Shown here one piece after another: positions 37,800 to 45,262 of a DNA stretch of 64,000 nucleotides. How positions within the stretch are numbered: the first letter of the stretch is position 1; each line of letters opens with the position of its first letter. A program made the translations under genes and the position numbers. The DNA is from a virus, in IMG/VR virus record IMGVR_UViG_3300042923_000281, positions 212,979 to 276,978 of that record; one strand, given 5' to 3'. The notes below the pieces were generated by a model, which did no database searches, had not been told where the DNA came from, and saw only the letters and a list, made by a program, of their open reading frames with translations.

Positions 37800-38156
37800 T
37801 TAGCGCACAACGACGATCAAGGCCTCTTCGTCTGGGTAGTACGCGGCGTGTACAACGCTACGTCGATCCAGTCCAGGAGTTGCACGGTCTATCGTACAGT
37901 AGAGGTTGATCATAGCATTTCTCAGCGCTATGAAGTTGTCTTGGGCATCTTCCTGCTCTTCTCGGCGGGAACCGGGATAAACGGGGTACATCGGTTTGCA
38001 GTAGTTGTCCACTGCGACCTCACCCCTCCGGCACCAATCTGCATAGAACGAATACATCTCGTCTATGACATACGAGTGGTCCATCACTTGGGACAAGTCG
38101 GTTAGGAAGGCTTCATGGATCTCGCCCCCATTGAAGATCATGTTACGCTCAGCCAT
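37800..38156 (-). CDS. Small cluster protein with C-terminal strand pattern, 118 aa
   Basis: ATG 38156 overlaps the preceding gene by 8 bases. Helical body, ending VVHAAYYPDEEALIVVVR, which again fits the cluster's strand-acidic turn-strand end. Function unknown. Confidence 0.65.
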   Translation of the reverse strand: MAERNMIFNGGEIHEAFLTDLSQVMDHSYVIDEMYSFYADWCRRGEVAVDNYCKPMYPVYPGSRREEQEDAQDNFIALRNAMINLYCTIDRATPGLDRRSVVHAAYYPDEEALIVVVR

Positions 38157-38553
38157 TGGATATTCTCACAACGATTGAGCCATCCAACGCATCGTAAGCC
38201 ACCAGTTCAGTGAACAGATGCTCAAGACTACGGAAGCGGCTCAGTTGGTCTGCAAAGTCAGAGAATACGGGTATGACCAGCTCGTAAGCTTCATCGACTT
38301 CCAGTATTAACCGGTCACGAAGGACATTCCGATCCGCAGACTCTCTCATCCAATAACTGAGTACTCGTCCATATTCAATCGCGATCGTGTTCTTGATCAC
38401 CCCTCGTAACACTGAGGACACCGTTACGGCCAGCAGCTTTCGATTGATACTTTGGAGCCAGCTTCCTTCGACGGGGATGCACAATAGTAGCGGGGTCAAC
38501 GGTGGCGTCTCCAATTGATCTGGGGGTAATTTCGACAACGGCAAGATCATCAT
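38149..38553 (-). CDS. Small cluster protein with C-terminal strand pattern, start uncertain
   Basis: A double ATG at 38553 has GGAGG six bases upstream, which would give 134 aa but a 179-base out-of-frame overlap with the preceding gene. A GTG at 38421 would give 90 aa and a short overlap. The body is helical and the end (VAYDALDGSIVVRISNG) matches the cluster pattern. Function unknown. Confidence 0.5.
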   Translation of the reverse strand: MMILPLSKLPPDQLETPPLTPLLLCIPVEGSWLQSINRKLLAVTVSSVLRGVIKNTIAIEYGRVLSYWMRESADRNVLRDRLILEVDEAYELVIPVFSDFADQLSRFRSLEHLFTELVAYDALDGSIVVRISNG

Positions 38554-38839
38554 CCAGTACCTCCACCAAATGAAAGTCGCCGAGCTGGTCGACGAAGTGG
38601 CTTGTCGAATGCGACAGGTCTTCAACGACGTTAGCGATTACACTGGAGAGCTCCGACTGTATCGACGGAGGTAACCGATCATTCATCATCGGTTCGATCA
38701 GCAGGTCAGAAGTTCGATGGAGCCGTCCAGCGGCGACGGACAGGTACTCGAACAGTTGCTCGAGCGACAGGCCGGTGGCGTCCAGTACACGTGCCACGTT
38801 CAGTAAGAACTCGCCACTGGTTTCCAAGGTGATAATCAC
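38375..38839 (-). CDS. Small cluster protein with C-terminal strand pattern, extended by overlap
   Basis: GTG 38839 (VIITLETSGEF) with GAGAGA upstream is the most likely start; ATG 39016 in the same frame lies deep in the previous gene. The body is helical, then DFHLVEVLDDDLAVVEITP shows the cluster pattern, then about 40 basic, low-quality residues extend over the start of the next gene. That tail may be real overlap, or a sign that the frame changed recently. Function unknown. Confidence 0.5.
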   Translation of the reverse strand: MIITLETSGEFLLNVARVLDATGLSLEQLFEYLSVAAGRLHRTSDLLIEPMMNDRLPPSIQSELSSVIANVVEDLSHSTSHFVDQLGDFHLVEVLDDDLAVVEITPRSIGDATVDPATIVHPRRRKLAPKYQSKAAGRNGVLSVTRGDQEHDRD

Positions 38840-39164
38840 TTTGGTCTCTCGAGGCTTGGATGTAGAGGTCTTCGTCGAACTCGGCGTAGACAACCTTGAG
38901 GAGGCTGAATGGCTTCCGAGTGCGCCAATTCTGAGCTGGTCCAGAAGATTTATCGGTGGTCTCATAAAAAGTCCTGAGGTTCTCAAAGAGGGTATAAAAG
39001 GTGGAGTAGATGTCATCGCACCACCACATCAATTCCTCTTCCATATCCGGGTTGTTCTCGTTGATGTCCTCCAAGTAGAAAGAATCGTCGAAGACAAAAT
39101 ACGCGATAGCGGCATAGAGTAGTGCTGAGGCACCAATGTGATCGGCTAATTTCTTGCCGAGCAT
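38706..39164 (-). CDS. Small cluster protein with C-terminal strand pattern, extended by overlap
   Basis: ATG 39164 (MLGKKLADHIG) with TGAGG eight bases upstream, starting 10 bases after the previous stop. Helical body with many acidic residues, then LLKVVYAEFDEDLYIQASRD (cluster pattern), then about 50 Arg-rich residues overlapping the next gene by 134 bases. Function unknown. Confidence 0.55.
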   Translation of the reverse strand: MLGKKLADHIGASALLYAAIAYFVFDDSFYLEDINENNPDMEEELMWWCDDIYSTFYTLFENLRTFYETTDKSSGPAQNWRTRKPFSLLKVVYAEFDEDLYIQASRDQSDYHLGNQWRVLTERGTCTGRHRPVARATVRVPVRRRWTAPSNF

Positions 39165-39174
39165 ATCGAATGCC

Positions 39175-39666
39175 TCATCGTACGGTAGATTCAAAGCGAT
39201 TGAGCTTATTCCAGTCGACAACTCGTCTCACCTCTATTACCATTACGCCGTCACAGTATTCAAGAACACGACAGTCGGAACAGGCGTTCTTGAGCAGGCC
39301 CATAAACGCGGCCTGCATGATACGGTTGACAGCGCGGATATTCATGCGGTTGGCGCGGTGCACAGATTCGGGCACCCTGTTAATCCATGAACGGCCGGCT
39401 CTAGTGTCGAGTACATCTCGGGCAATGATGGCACAGTTGATCATTTCGACCATGGGGATCATGATGCCAATCTTGCCCAATCGCCTGTAATGGCGTTTGA
39501 ACTCATCATGATCCATGGGCGATTCGACCAGTACGTACTGGATGCGGTCAGGCGCTGGGCCGACTGTCACCTTCGACACTGTGTACGGCTTATAGGCCTG
39601 AGGATATAAGTTCTTCGAGCGCTCGACGTAACCGTTCAGGATAGAAATCTCCCTGCTTTTGGGCAT
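39175..39666 (-). CDS. Small cluster protein with C-terminal strand pattern, 163 aa
   Basis: ATG 39666 follows AAGGAAGACTATCACC. The N-terminal part contains a strand pair (SKVTVGPAPDRIQYVLVE), the middle is helical, and the end has CRVLEYCDGVMVIEVRRV, the cluster pattern. It overlaps the preceding gene by 77 bases. Function unknown. Confidence 0.65.
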   Translation of the reverse strand: MPKSREISILNGYVERSKNLYPQAYKPYTVSKVTVGPAPDRIQYVLVESPMDHDEFKRHYRRLGKIGIMIPMVEMINCAIIARDVLDTRAGRSWINRVPESVHRANRMNIRAVNRIMQAAFMGLLKNACSDCRVLEYCDGVMVIEVRRVVDWNKLNRFESTVR

Positions 39667-40033
39667 GGTGATAGTCTTCCTTTATGCGGTGGGAGGGTTT
39701 TGGCACCGGGCGTTTGCGTTGCTCCACGAACAAGGTCTCGTTCAATGGATGGTACTCCAGATTAACGAAGTACTCTTTAAGATCGGTTCCAGTCTCTACC
39801 AACCGGATGAACTGATCTGCAATGTCGTCCACCGGGGAGTAATCAGAGAGGTTACCCCCCAATGATTCGATCACATCGCCTACCAAGTTGGCAGACTCTG
39901 TCCGGTTGTATGAGTTGACCAAGGTGGCCACGGCTTTAGTCACAGTCGAACTGAAGCACGAGCCATGCTGTTCGAGAAACATCTCTCTGAGCATGGTCTC
40001 GATTTCACCTGTCGCGACAAGGAATGTTGTCAT
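39590..40033 (-). CDS. Small cluster protein, 147 aa
   Basis: ATG 40033 follows AGGTGCTCAG. Helical body with the cluster pattern at residues about 88-107 (YFVNLEYHPLNETLFVEQ), followed by a ~40-residue polar helix that overlaps the next gene. Function unknown. Confidence 0.65.
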   Translation of the reverse strand: MTTFLVATGEIETMLREMFLEQHGSCFSSTVTKAVATLVNSYNRTESANLVGDVIESLGGNLSDYSPVDDIADQFIRLVETGTDLKEYFVNLEYHPLNETLFVEQRKRPVPKPSHRIKEDYHHAQKQGDFYPERLRRALEELISSGL

Positions 40034-40044
40034 CTGAGCACCTG

Positions 40045-40653
40045 TTACTGACGGCTGAGCTGCTCCATGTACATGCGCTTGACTTCGTCCTTGATGACTG
40101 GGTTACTGATGTTCGAGAACACTTCATTGATGCAGTAGTCGATGTACTCGGCCACTTCATCCAGATCATCAATTTCCTGCACCATCTTCGGCGGGGTCAT
40201 GCGCTTGACTTGACGGAGCAAGTCCTTATACCGTTCTACGAGCTGGTCACTTTTTACTTCAATGATCAGGTCTTCGGTGAACTTGATGTGACGAAACTCG
40301 ACGGTGCGATTACCTACAGTGCGCAGGATTGTGTCGATCATCGGGTCCATGGTCATCATGATGGCCATGTAGTGTTCGTCGCATTCGTTGCACAGCTCGT
40401 CAATATCCTCCTCGGACATTGCCTTCACGGGGTAGCCCAACGCTACGACCAATTCCTCGAGCGGGTCAGGCTTCCTGCGGATGTGCCTCATCGACATGCG
40501 GATGTAGGCTTTCGCAAAAGCTGCTGCTGCGTTTACCAGCGCCTCATTCCGGGCCGGACCACTGCTCTCCACATTGTGACCACGGGGCCACAAGTCCAGT
40601 GTATCGTCGAGGTAAGAAACTACCTCGGAAATCGGTACTGAGATGTTCTGCAC
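40045..40653 (-). CDS. Cluster protein, 202 aa, helical
   Basis: GTG 40653 follows GGAGTGAAGCC. Largely helical, with VEFRHIKFTEDLIIEVKSD near residue 130 fitting the cluster's strand-turn-strand pattern, followed by further helices. It starts 14 bases after the preceding stop. Function unknown. Confidence 0.7.
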   Translation of the reverse strand: MQNISVPISEVVSYLDDTLDLWPRGHNVESSGPARNEALVNAAAAFAKAYIRMSMRHIRRKPDPLEELVVALGYPVKAMSEEDIDELCNECDEHYMAIMMTMDPMIDTILRTVGNRTVEFRHIKFTEDLIIEVKSDQLVERYKDLLRQVKRMTPPKMVQEIDDLDEVAEYIDYCINEVFSNISNPVIKDEVKRMYMEQLSRQ

Positions 40654-40667
40654 GGCTTCACTCCAAG

Positions 40668-41003
40668 CTAAGTCTTTTTTCTTTTGACCATGACCAGTAT
40701 CTCATTAGTCATTTCGATCGCTATCACGTAGCGTTGCAAATGCGCGACTACGTTTCTGTCCAGCTGATCGACGAATGTCATTCCACACCGTTCTTGTAGA
40801 GCGCGGATCTGTCGGTACTGCCTTTCCAACGATTTGCACCGTGGGGTAGAAGAGACTAAGGTCATGAAGGTTTTCTCAACCAACTCTCGCTCGATCACGT
40901 ACTGCCATGCAAGCAACGATAGTTCTCCACCCTCATCAAGGGTACCGATGAGGAACGAAACGTCGAACACGAGCGCTGTAGGGCCCTTAAATTCGATGTT
41001 CAT
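40668..41003 (-). CDS. Small cluster protein with C-terminal strand pattern, 111 aa
   Basis: ATG 41003 follows GAGGGGACATGT. Helical body with Cys pairs, ending RYVIAIEMTNEILVMVKRKK, the cluster pattern. It is the first gene of the 41.0-36.6 kb cluster and follows the hairpin at 41063. Function unknown. Confidence 0.7.
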   Translation of the reverse strand: MNIEFKGPTALVFDVSFLIGTLDEGGELSLLAWQYVIERELVEKTFMTLVSSTPRCKSLERQYRQIRALQERCGMTFVDQLDRNVVAHLQRYVIAIEMTNEILVMVKRKKT

Positions 41004-41062
41004 ACATGTCCCCTCAAAGGATACCGGGTGTCTGTATAAAAAGACCTAAAAAATAACTCACT

Positions 41063-41086
41063 GAGAGCAGGGGGTTCCCTGCTCTC
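41063..41086 (-). terminator. Terminator hairpin
   Basis: GAGAGCAGGG, loop GGTT, CCCTGCTCTC: a 10-bp perfect stem after the zinc-ribbon gene. On the minus strand it is followed by AGTGAGTTATTTTTTAGG, which is T-rich. Confidence 0.85.
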
Positions 41087-41097
41087 GTTATGGAGTG

Positions 41098-41307
41098 TCA
41101 CCCCAGGCTCGGCCAGCCGCCACCACCCGGTGGATCGGTCTTGTTCAGCGCAGGACCGTGCTTGTCGAAGTCATAGCGCTCTTCCGGGAACATGTGATGC
41201 CATTCGCCGTGCTTGCAACGACCACATTCGTAGCCAGGGCCAGTTTGCTGAGTAGCATGAATATCGTCGACGTTCTGGCACGTCTCACATTCGAAGACAG
41301 TAGTCAT
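41098..41307 (-). CDS. 69-aa zinc-ribbon protein
   Basis: Two CxxC pairs, CETC (7-10) and CGRC (28-31), make a classic four-Cys zinc ribbon, followed by a polar Gly/Pro tail. Such mini-proteins can bind nucleic acid or contact RNA polymerase. The ATG at 41307 follows AAGGAAGGAACGCATT. No closer family can be named. Confidence 0.75.
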   Translation of the reverse strand: MTTVFECETCQNVDDIHATQQTGPGYECGRCKHGEWHHMFPEERYDFDKHGPALNKTDPPGGGGWPSLG

Positions 41308-41358
41308 AATGCGTTCCTTCCTTAAAGGGATCTGTATACACCTTGATGATGTATGGCT

Positions 41359-41661
41359 TCAGAAATTTGCAGGTACAAGAACCCGACGTTGGGCTCGAGG
41401 TACAGGCTGGTCTGGTGTTACGTCGTAGTACTCGTAAATCCCTACGACTCGGTTATCCCCTGTTACATAGGCGTAGTCGCAAAAGTCCAGAGAACGGTTT
41501 GCGCCACAGGCCTCAATGGCTTCGATGGTGGAGGGGTAAGGAGGGCTGGTGACCACTAGACGTTTGTCCGAGTGCTCTGCCAAGTACTTCTTATCCCGTT
41601 CTTCTTGGGTGAGTCGATCCCGGTCGAAGTGCTGGGCCGGACTCAAGACCTTGGTTTCCAT
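41359..41661 (-). CDS. 100-aa protein, unknown function
   Basis: ATG 41661 overlaps the preceding gene by 19 bases. Soluble, with a Cys/Tyr-rich central segment (CGANRSLDFCDYAYV). It starts a chain of four overlapping or adjacent genes with 41643, 42104 and 42309. No motif recognised. Confidence 0.65.
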   Translation of the reverse strand: METKVLSPAQHFDRDRLTQEERDKKYLAEHSDKRLVVTSPPYPSTIEAIEACGANRSLDFCDYAYVTGDNRVVGIYEYYDVTPDQPVPRAQRRVLVPANF

Positions 41662-42107
41662 GGACGCGGTTTCCCTCGTGCAGGAGTCGGTGGTCGTTCC
41701 ATGAGGCCTTCGCCGAACAGATCAACGTAATGCTCAGCGCCGTTGTCCAGCCCAAGGTTAGCGTTGGCTTCCTTGAGTTTGGCCTCGCGGTAGTGATTGG
41801 GATCGATGCTTGGGAACCACGTCTTGAGCCTGTCTACTGATCGGTTGGGAGTGAGGTCGTAGTCGTGGATCATGTAGTCCACGCCTTTAAACGACATCCC
41901 GATGCAGTAGTTGACTGAACCGTCTTCCATCTCGTGCTTGACCATGACAGCGCAGCAAGGTGCGTCGTCTTGTTTCCACACGAGTTCGTTGTACGGTTCA
42001 AGCAAGGTATGGATCTGCTTATCTTCACTGTTGGATAGGAACATAAGCAGATCCACCAAGGACGACGTGGTGTCTGCTGAGTGCAGGACAGTCGTCAGTT
42101 TGATCAT
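41643..42107 (-). CDS. 154-aa protein, unknown function
   Basis: ATG 42107 overlaps the preceding stop by four bases (ATGA), so it is translationally coupled. Soluble alpha/beta protein with a central strand pair around CCAVMVKHEMEDGSVNYCIG. The C-terminal 20 residues are basic and Pro-rich. No family recognised. Confidence 0.7.
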   Translation of the reverse strand: MIKLTTVLHSADTTSSLVDLLMFLSNSEDKQIHTLLEPYNELVWKQDDAPCCAVMVKHEMEDGSVNYCIGMSFKGVDYMIHDYDLTPNRSVDRLKTWFPSIDPNHYREAKLKEANANLGLDNGAEHYVDLFGEGLMERPPTPARGKPRPWKPRS

Positions 42108-42319
42108 CGCGGTTCAGCACCCGTGCTGTCGTGGTTGATCTTGATGGTCAGGACCAGTTCACTGAAGGTCCCCGTCGTATTGACCTGAAGACCCACTTCA
42201 CTGCCCGGCCTGTCTTCTTGAAGCCGCTCAGCCAAGCTACCGATGTCACTGGCGTAGCGGTACGGGATACCGACGCCTTCAGCCAGCTTGGTGATACGTG
42301 TCTTGACGTTATTGCTCAT
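42104..42319 (-). CDS. 71-aa protein, unknown function
   Basis: ATG 42319 overlaps the preceding gene by 11 bases. A short helical N-terminus is followed by a strand-rich end (GTFSELVLTIKINHD). No family recognised. Confidence 0.65.
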   Translation of the reverse strand: MSNNVKTRITKLAEGVGIPYRYASDIGSLAERLQEDRPGSEVGLQVNTTGTFSELVLTIKINHDSTGAEPR

Positions 42320-43127
42320 CGGCTTTCTCCGACGCCACCGGTGGCGTCAAGTAGGTCGGGCTGAACTGCGGCTCGGAGCTGTCGATCGTGGATTCCGAGA
42401 TGATCGGGAAATCAGGATCACGAGGACGCAGGCGAGGACCACGGAACAGAGGCCGGGGTTCGGTCTGGGTGCTGTCGCTCCAGGTCTTGACGACTTGGAG
42501 AGGCGCCCATGCAGTGAGGATGTCAGCTTGGGTAGCCGATTCCACTTCCTGCCACTGGATGGTCCGGTACTTGCCTTCGGCGTCCAGCAACTGCATGTTG
42601 CCTTTCTTGCCATTACGACAGAAGGTGATCTGCACCAGTTCGTGGATGGTCATTTCTTCAGCGAGCAGCTCACCGACCGGCATCAACTTGCGATTCAGGA
42701 TGGTGTCACGCAGGGTGAAGTACAGCATGGTGTTCTTGAAGACCCGACGGGAGACCTTCTTCGCCTTACGGCCAAGGTGGATGGTGCCCTTCTCGCGCAT
42801 TTTGGTCTTGAGCTTCTTGCCAGCCCAGCCGATCAGCAGATCACTTTCTTTCAGCGCATTGTGATCGAATGCAGTCAGCGGATTGAAGCCGGCACGACGT
42901 GCGTACTTCATCAGTTTGTTCTGGAACTCTGCCTTGGAGCGTTTCTGACGGAAGCCATAAGCGACTTCTTGACGCAATACACCGCGCCACAGTTGACGGC
43001 GAGTGAGTTCGATGCGTTCCATGTAGTTCATGTTGCGAGGTTCCTTGATGGAATAGCCACTGAGGCCGTGCTTGTTTCGAAGCACGACCCCATCAGCGCC
43101 AATAGAAAGGTTGGAGTGGAAGTCCAT
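42309..43127 (-). CDS. 272-aa basic protein, unknown function
   Basis: The first ~190 residues are Lys/Arg-rich and helical, then a strand-rich segment, then a Pro/Ser-rich disordered tail (residues 215-272). The strong positive charge suggests nucleic acid binding. ATG 43127 overlaps the stop of the preceding gene by one base. No family recognised. Confidence 0.75.
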   Translation of the reverse strand: MDFHSNLSIGADGVVLRNKHGLSGYSIKEPRNMNYMERIELTRRQLWRGVLRQEVAYGFRQKRSKAEFQNKLMKYARRAGFNPLTAFDHNALKESDLLIGWAGKKLKTKMREKGTIHLGRKAKKVSRRVFKNTMLYFTLRDTILNRKLMPVGELLAEEMTIHELVQITFCRNGKKGNMQLLDAEGKYRTIQWQEVESATQADILTAWAPLQVVKTWSDSTQTEPRPLFRGPRLRPRDPDFPIISESTIDSSEPQFSPTYLTPPVASEKADEQ

Positions 43128-43837
43128 CAGAACTTGAAGTTCGTCGGGAGGCCACCTTCTTCGAGGTTGGCTGGGGTGTGGAACTTGACCAGCTCTTCGT
43201 AACGAGCTTTGGCTTCGTCCATGTTTGCTGTCGGGTAGATCTCGACAGTCAGGGTTTCCCAGGTCTTGTATTCAGCCTGGAACTCAGTGCTTGGGTGCAC
43301 GCCGTATTCCAGCTTGTGGTTGTTCAGCTGGATAGCGTAGTCCAGGTCATCGCTGAAGCCCAGGATGCTGAAGGTGTCGTCTTCGTCGTCGAAGATGCGG
43401 AACGCACCGATCTTGCGAGGAGCGACCTTGAAGTCGTCAGCATGCACTTCTTTGAGCCAACTCGGCTCTTGGAAGTTGGCGTTGAAGCCGTAGCGCATCG
43501 CGTTGTTCTCGAAGACAGTGATCTCCGTGGCTTCAGGCCAGAAGGTCGTGATGTCGTCGATGCTTTCCACGTAGGCCATCATCATGTTGGCATCATGGGA
43601 CATGCGCACGATCCAGTACGGGTGGTACAACGGCCAGGCGATTGGGCGGGAGTCGTGGATGTACTCCGGGTCTTCCAGATGACGCGGAGGGACAGGCGAC
43701 AGGAAGCCCACACGGAACAGTGGCGTGCCGCCGTAGACCGGCTGCCACATGAACGCTTGTTCAGCGTGTGGCTTGGTAATGAGTTCGTACATCGGTTTGC
43801 CGTCAACACCGAGGATGACTTCTTTCTTCTGGCTCAT
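43127..43837 (-). CDS. 236-aa acidic protein, unknown function
   Basis: The start is placed at ATG 43837 (MSQKKEVILGVDG) after TAGGAGTTACACC. A Trp/Tyr-rich, acidic soluble protein, with no recognised motif. Codon use is clean and C/G-ending, suggesting good expression. It starts 10 bases after the preceding gene. Confidence 0.75.
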   Translation of the reverse strand: MSQKKEVILGVDGKPMYELITKPHAEQAFMWQPVYGGTPLFRVGFLSPVPPRHLEDPEYIHDSRPIAWPLYHPYWIVRMSHDANMMMAYVESIDDITTFWPEATEITVFENNAMRYGFNANFQEPSWLKEVHADDFKVAPRKIGAFRIFDDEDDTFSILGFSDDLDYAIQLNNHKLEYGVHPSTEFQAEYKTWETLTVEIYPTANMDEAKARYEELVKFHTPANLEEGGLPTNFKF

Positions 43838-43847
43838 GGTGTAACTC

Positions 43848-44207
43848 CTAGCAGATGGGGCTAATGATGATGACCGTATCGTCAAGCTTGAAGCCTGGGA
43901 TCGGCAGTGGATCGCTCATGTCGGTGTAACCCAGTCCCGTGTTCATATCCACGAAGATCAGGCCAGTCAACACACGCTCCGGCGTGGTGGTGATTTCGAG
44001 GAACTCACGACGAGCGCCTTCAGAACTGCGAACCGGCGGGTGCATGGTGTCGTGTGGCCGCGGATGGGACTCGACACGCATGTTGATGGTGTGGTCGATG
44101 AAACGACCGAATACGCGGTAGACCTGCTCACTGCCACCGCGAAGGAATTCATCGCCCGGTAACAGGCGTTTGACGCTGATGGGTGTGCCTTGACGAGTAC
44201 GGCTCAT
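43848..44207 (-). CDS. 119-aa protein, unknown function
   Basis: The start is placed at ATG 44207 (MSRTRQGTPISV) after AGGAACCTCACC. Strand-rich small protein ending LDDTVIIISPIC. It follows the hairpin that terminates the PhuZ unit. No family recognised. Confidence 0.7.
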   Translation of the reverse strand: MSRTRQGTPISVKRLLPGDEFLRGGSEQVYRVFGRFIDHTINMRVESHPRPHDTMHPPVRSSEGARREFLEITTTPERVLTGLIFVDMNTGLGYTDMSDPLPIPGFKLDDTVIIISPIC

Positions 44208-44239
44208 GGTGAGGTTCCTGTTACTACATGCGGCATAAA

Positions 44240-44265
44240 GACCGTGGAAGATTCCCTCCACGGTC
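44240..44265 (-). terminator. Terminator after phuZ
   Basis: GACCGTGGA pairs with TCCACGGTC, with an eight-base loop; the minus strand continues TTTATG. It directly follows the PhuZ stop codon. Confidence 0.8.
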
Positions 44266-44272
44266 CTTGTGT

Positions 44273-45262
44273 TTACCAAACCAGGCCGGAGGCCGTTGGC
44301 TTGTCCTTGTCGCCGGTGAACGCCACTGCATCAGTCGCAGCTTGTTCTTGATCGGCGATTTCACGCTCGAGGTCTTCAACGCGCTTACGCAGTTCGCCCA
44401 TGGAGCCGTTTTCGATACCGAAGAACAGACTGCCTTTGGCTTGTGCGATGGATGGCATTACGCCGTAGGTGCTGTAAGGCACGAACATTTCCGGCGTTGG
44501 GTCGGTGGCTTCACGCAGCAGGTAAGCAGAGGCCAGAGCACCACTGCGCATCAGCTTGGTGAAGTCTTCGATGTTGTCGGAGACGTGCATGCGGCACAGT
44601 TGCGCGCGAGCCTTGGTCGACTTGGTGAAGTTGAACAGCGACTTCAAGTCTGCGGTGTCCAGGCCGTGGTTACGGCGAGAGACCAGAGCAGCCAAAGCGG
44701 TGATCATCAGGTGCGCTTCGTTGTCCACTGACTTGTCGGTCATCTGGCCAGGCTTGTTGAAGCCCAGATGGATGATGCCAGGCATGCCGCACGACCGCGA
44801 GATGTTGTCCAGGGTCTTCACGCCACCGATGGTGTTCTCGGCGTTGCGAATGGCCTGTTGAGCCCAGACCACGATACCCATGGCCATGTGACCATCGTCC
44901 AGCAGCTTCTTCAGGATCAGAGGACCCGATACCGAACCCGTACCGCCAGCCAGCGTGAAGACCACAACAGTCATGTCCGCTGGTGGGAACTTGCGCAGGA
45001 TGTCAGGCACTGCTTTGGCGATGGCTTCAGCGTTTTCAGGACGCAGACCGCCGGAACCGTCCAGGCCGTCGAACAGCCAGGTCTTGTCAACCAGACGATC
45101 ATCGAGGTTGGAGTCAGAGGTGTCCACGAAGCAGACGTCGATGTTTGCAACGTCAGCGCTGTGACCAGCTTCCAGGTATTCCTTAGCGATGTTCACACCG
45201 CCGCCACCACAGCCGATGATGCGCATGGTGCCTACAGGACGATTAGAGAGACCGTGACTCAT
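44273..45262 (-). CDS. phuZ: Phage tubulin/FtsZ-family protein PhuZ
   Basis: The start is placed at ATG 45262 (MSHGLSNRPVG), with GAGGTAGTCACA upstream. The 329-aa protein has the Rossmann-like start GCGGGGVNI (17-25) and the tubulin signature GGTGSVSGP (106-114), the GTP phosphate-binding loop. The C-terminal ~35 residues form a helix and polar tail (LEREIADQEQAATDA) as in other PhuZ proteins, where this tail holds subunits together in the filament. PhuZ makes a bipolar spindle that centres the phage nucleus and moves capsids to it. A TACATTAT motif lies 48 bases upstream. Confidence 0.93.
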   Translation of the reverse strand: MSHGLSNRPVGTMRIIGCGGGGVNIAKEYLEAGHSADVANIDVCFVDTSDSNLDDRLVDKTWLFDGLDGSGGLRPENAEAIAKAVPDILRKFPPADMTVVVFTLAGGTGSVSGPLILKKLLDDGHMAMGIVVWAQQAIRNAENTIGGVKTLDNISRSCGMPGIIHLGFNKPGQMTDKSVDNEAHLMITALAALVSRRNHGLDTADLKSLFNFTKSTKARAQLCRMHVSDNIEDFTKLMRSGALASAYLLREATDPTPEMFVPYSTYGVMPSIAQAKGSLFFGIENGSMGELRKRVEDLEREIADQEQAATDAVAFTGDKDKPTASGLVW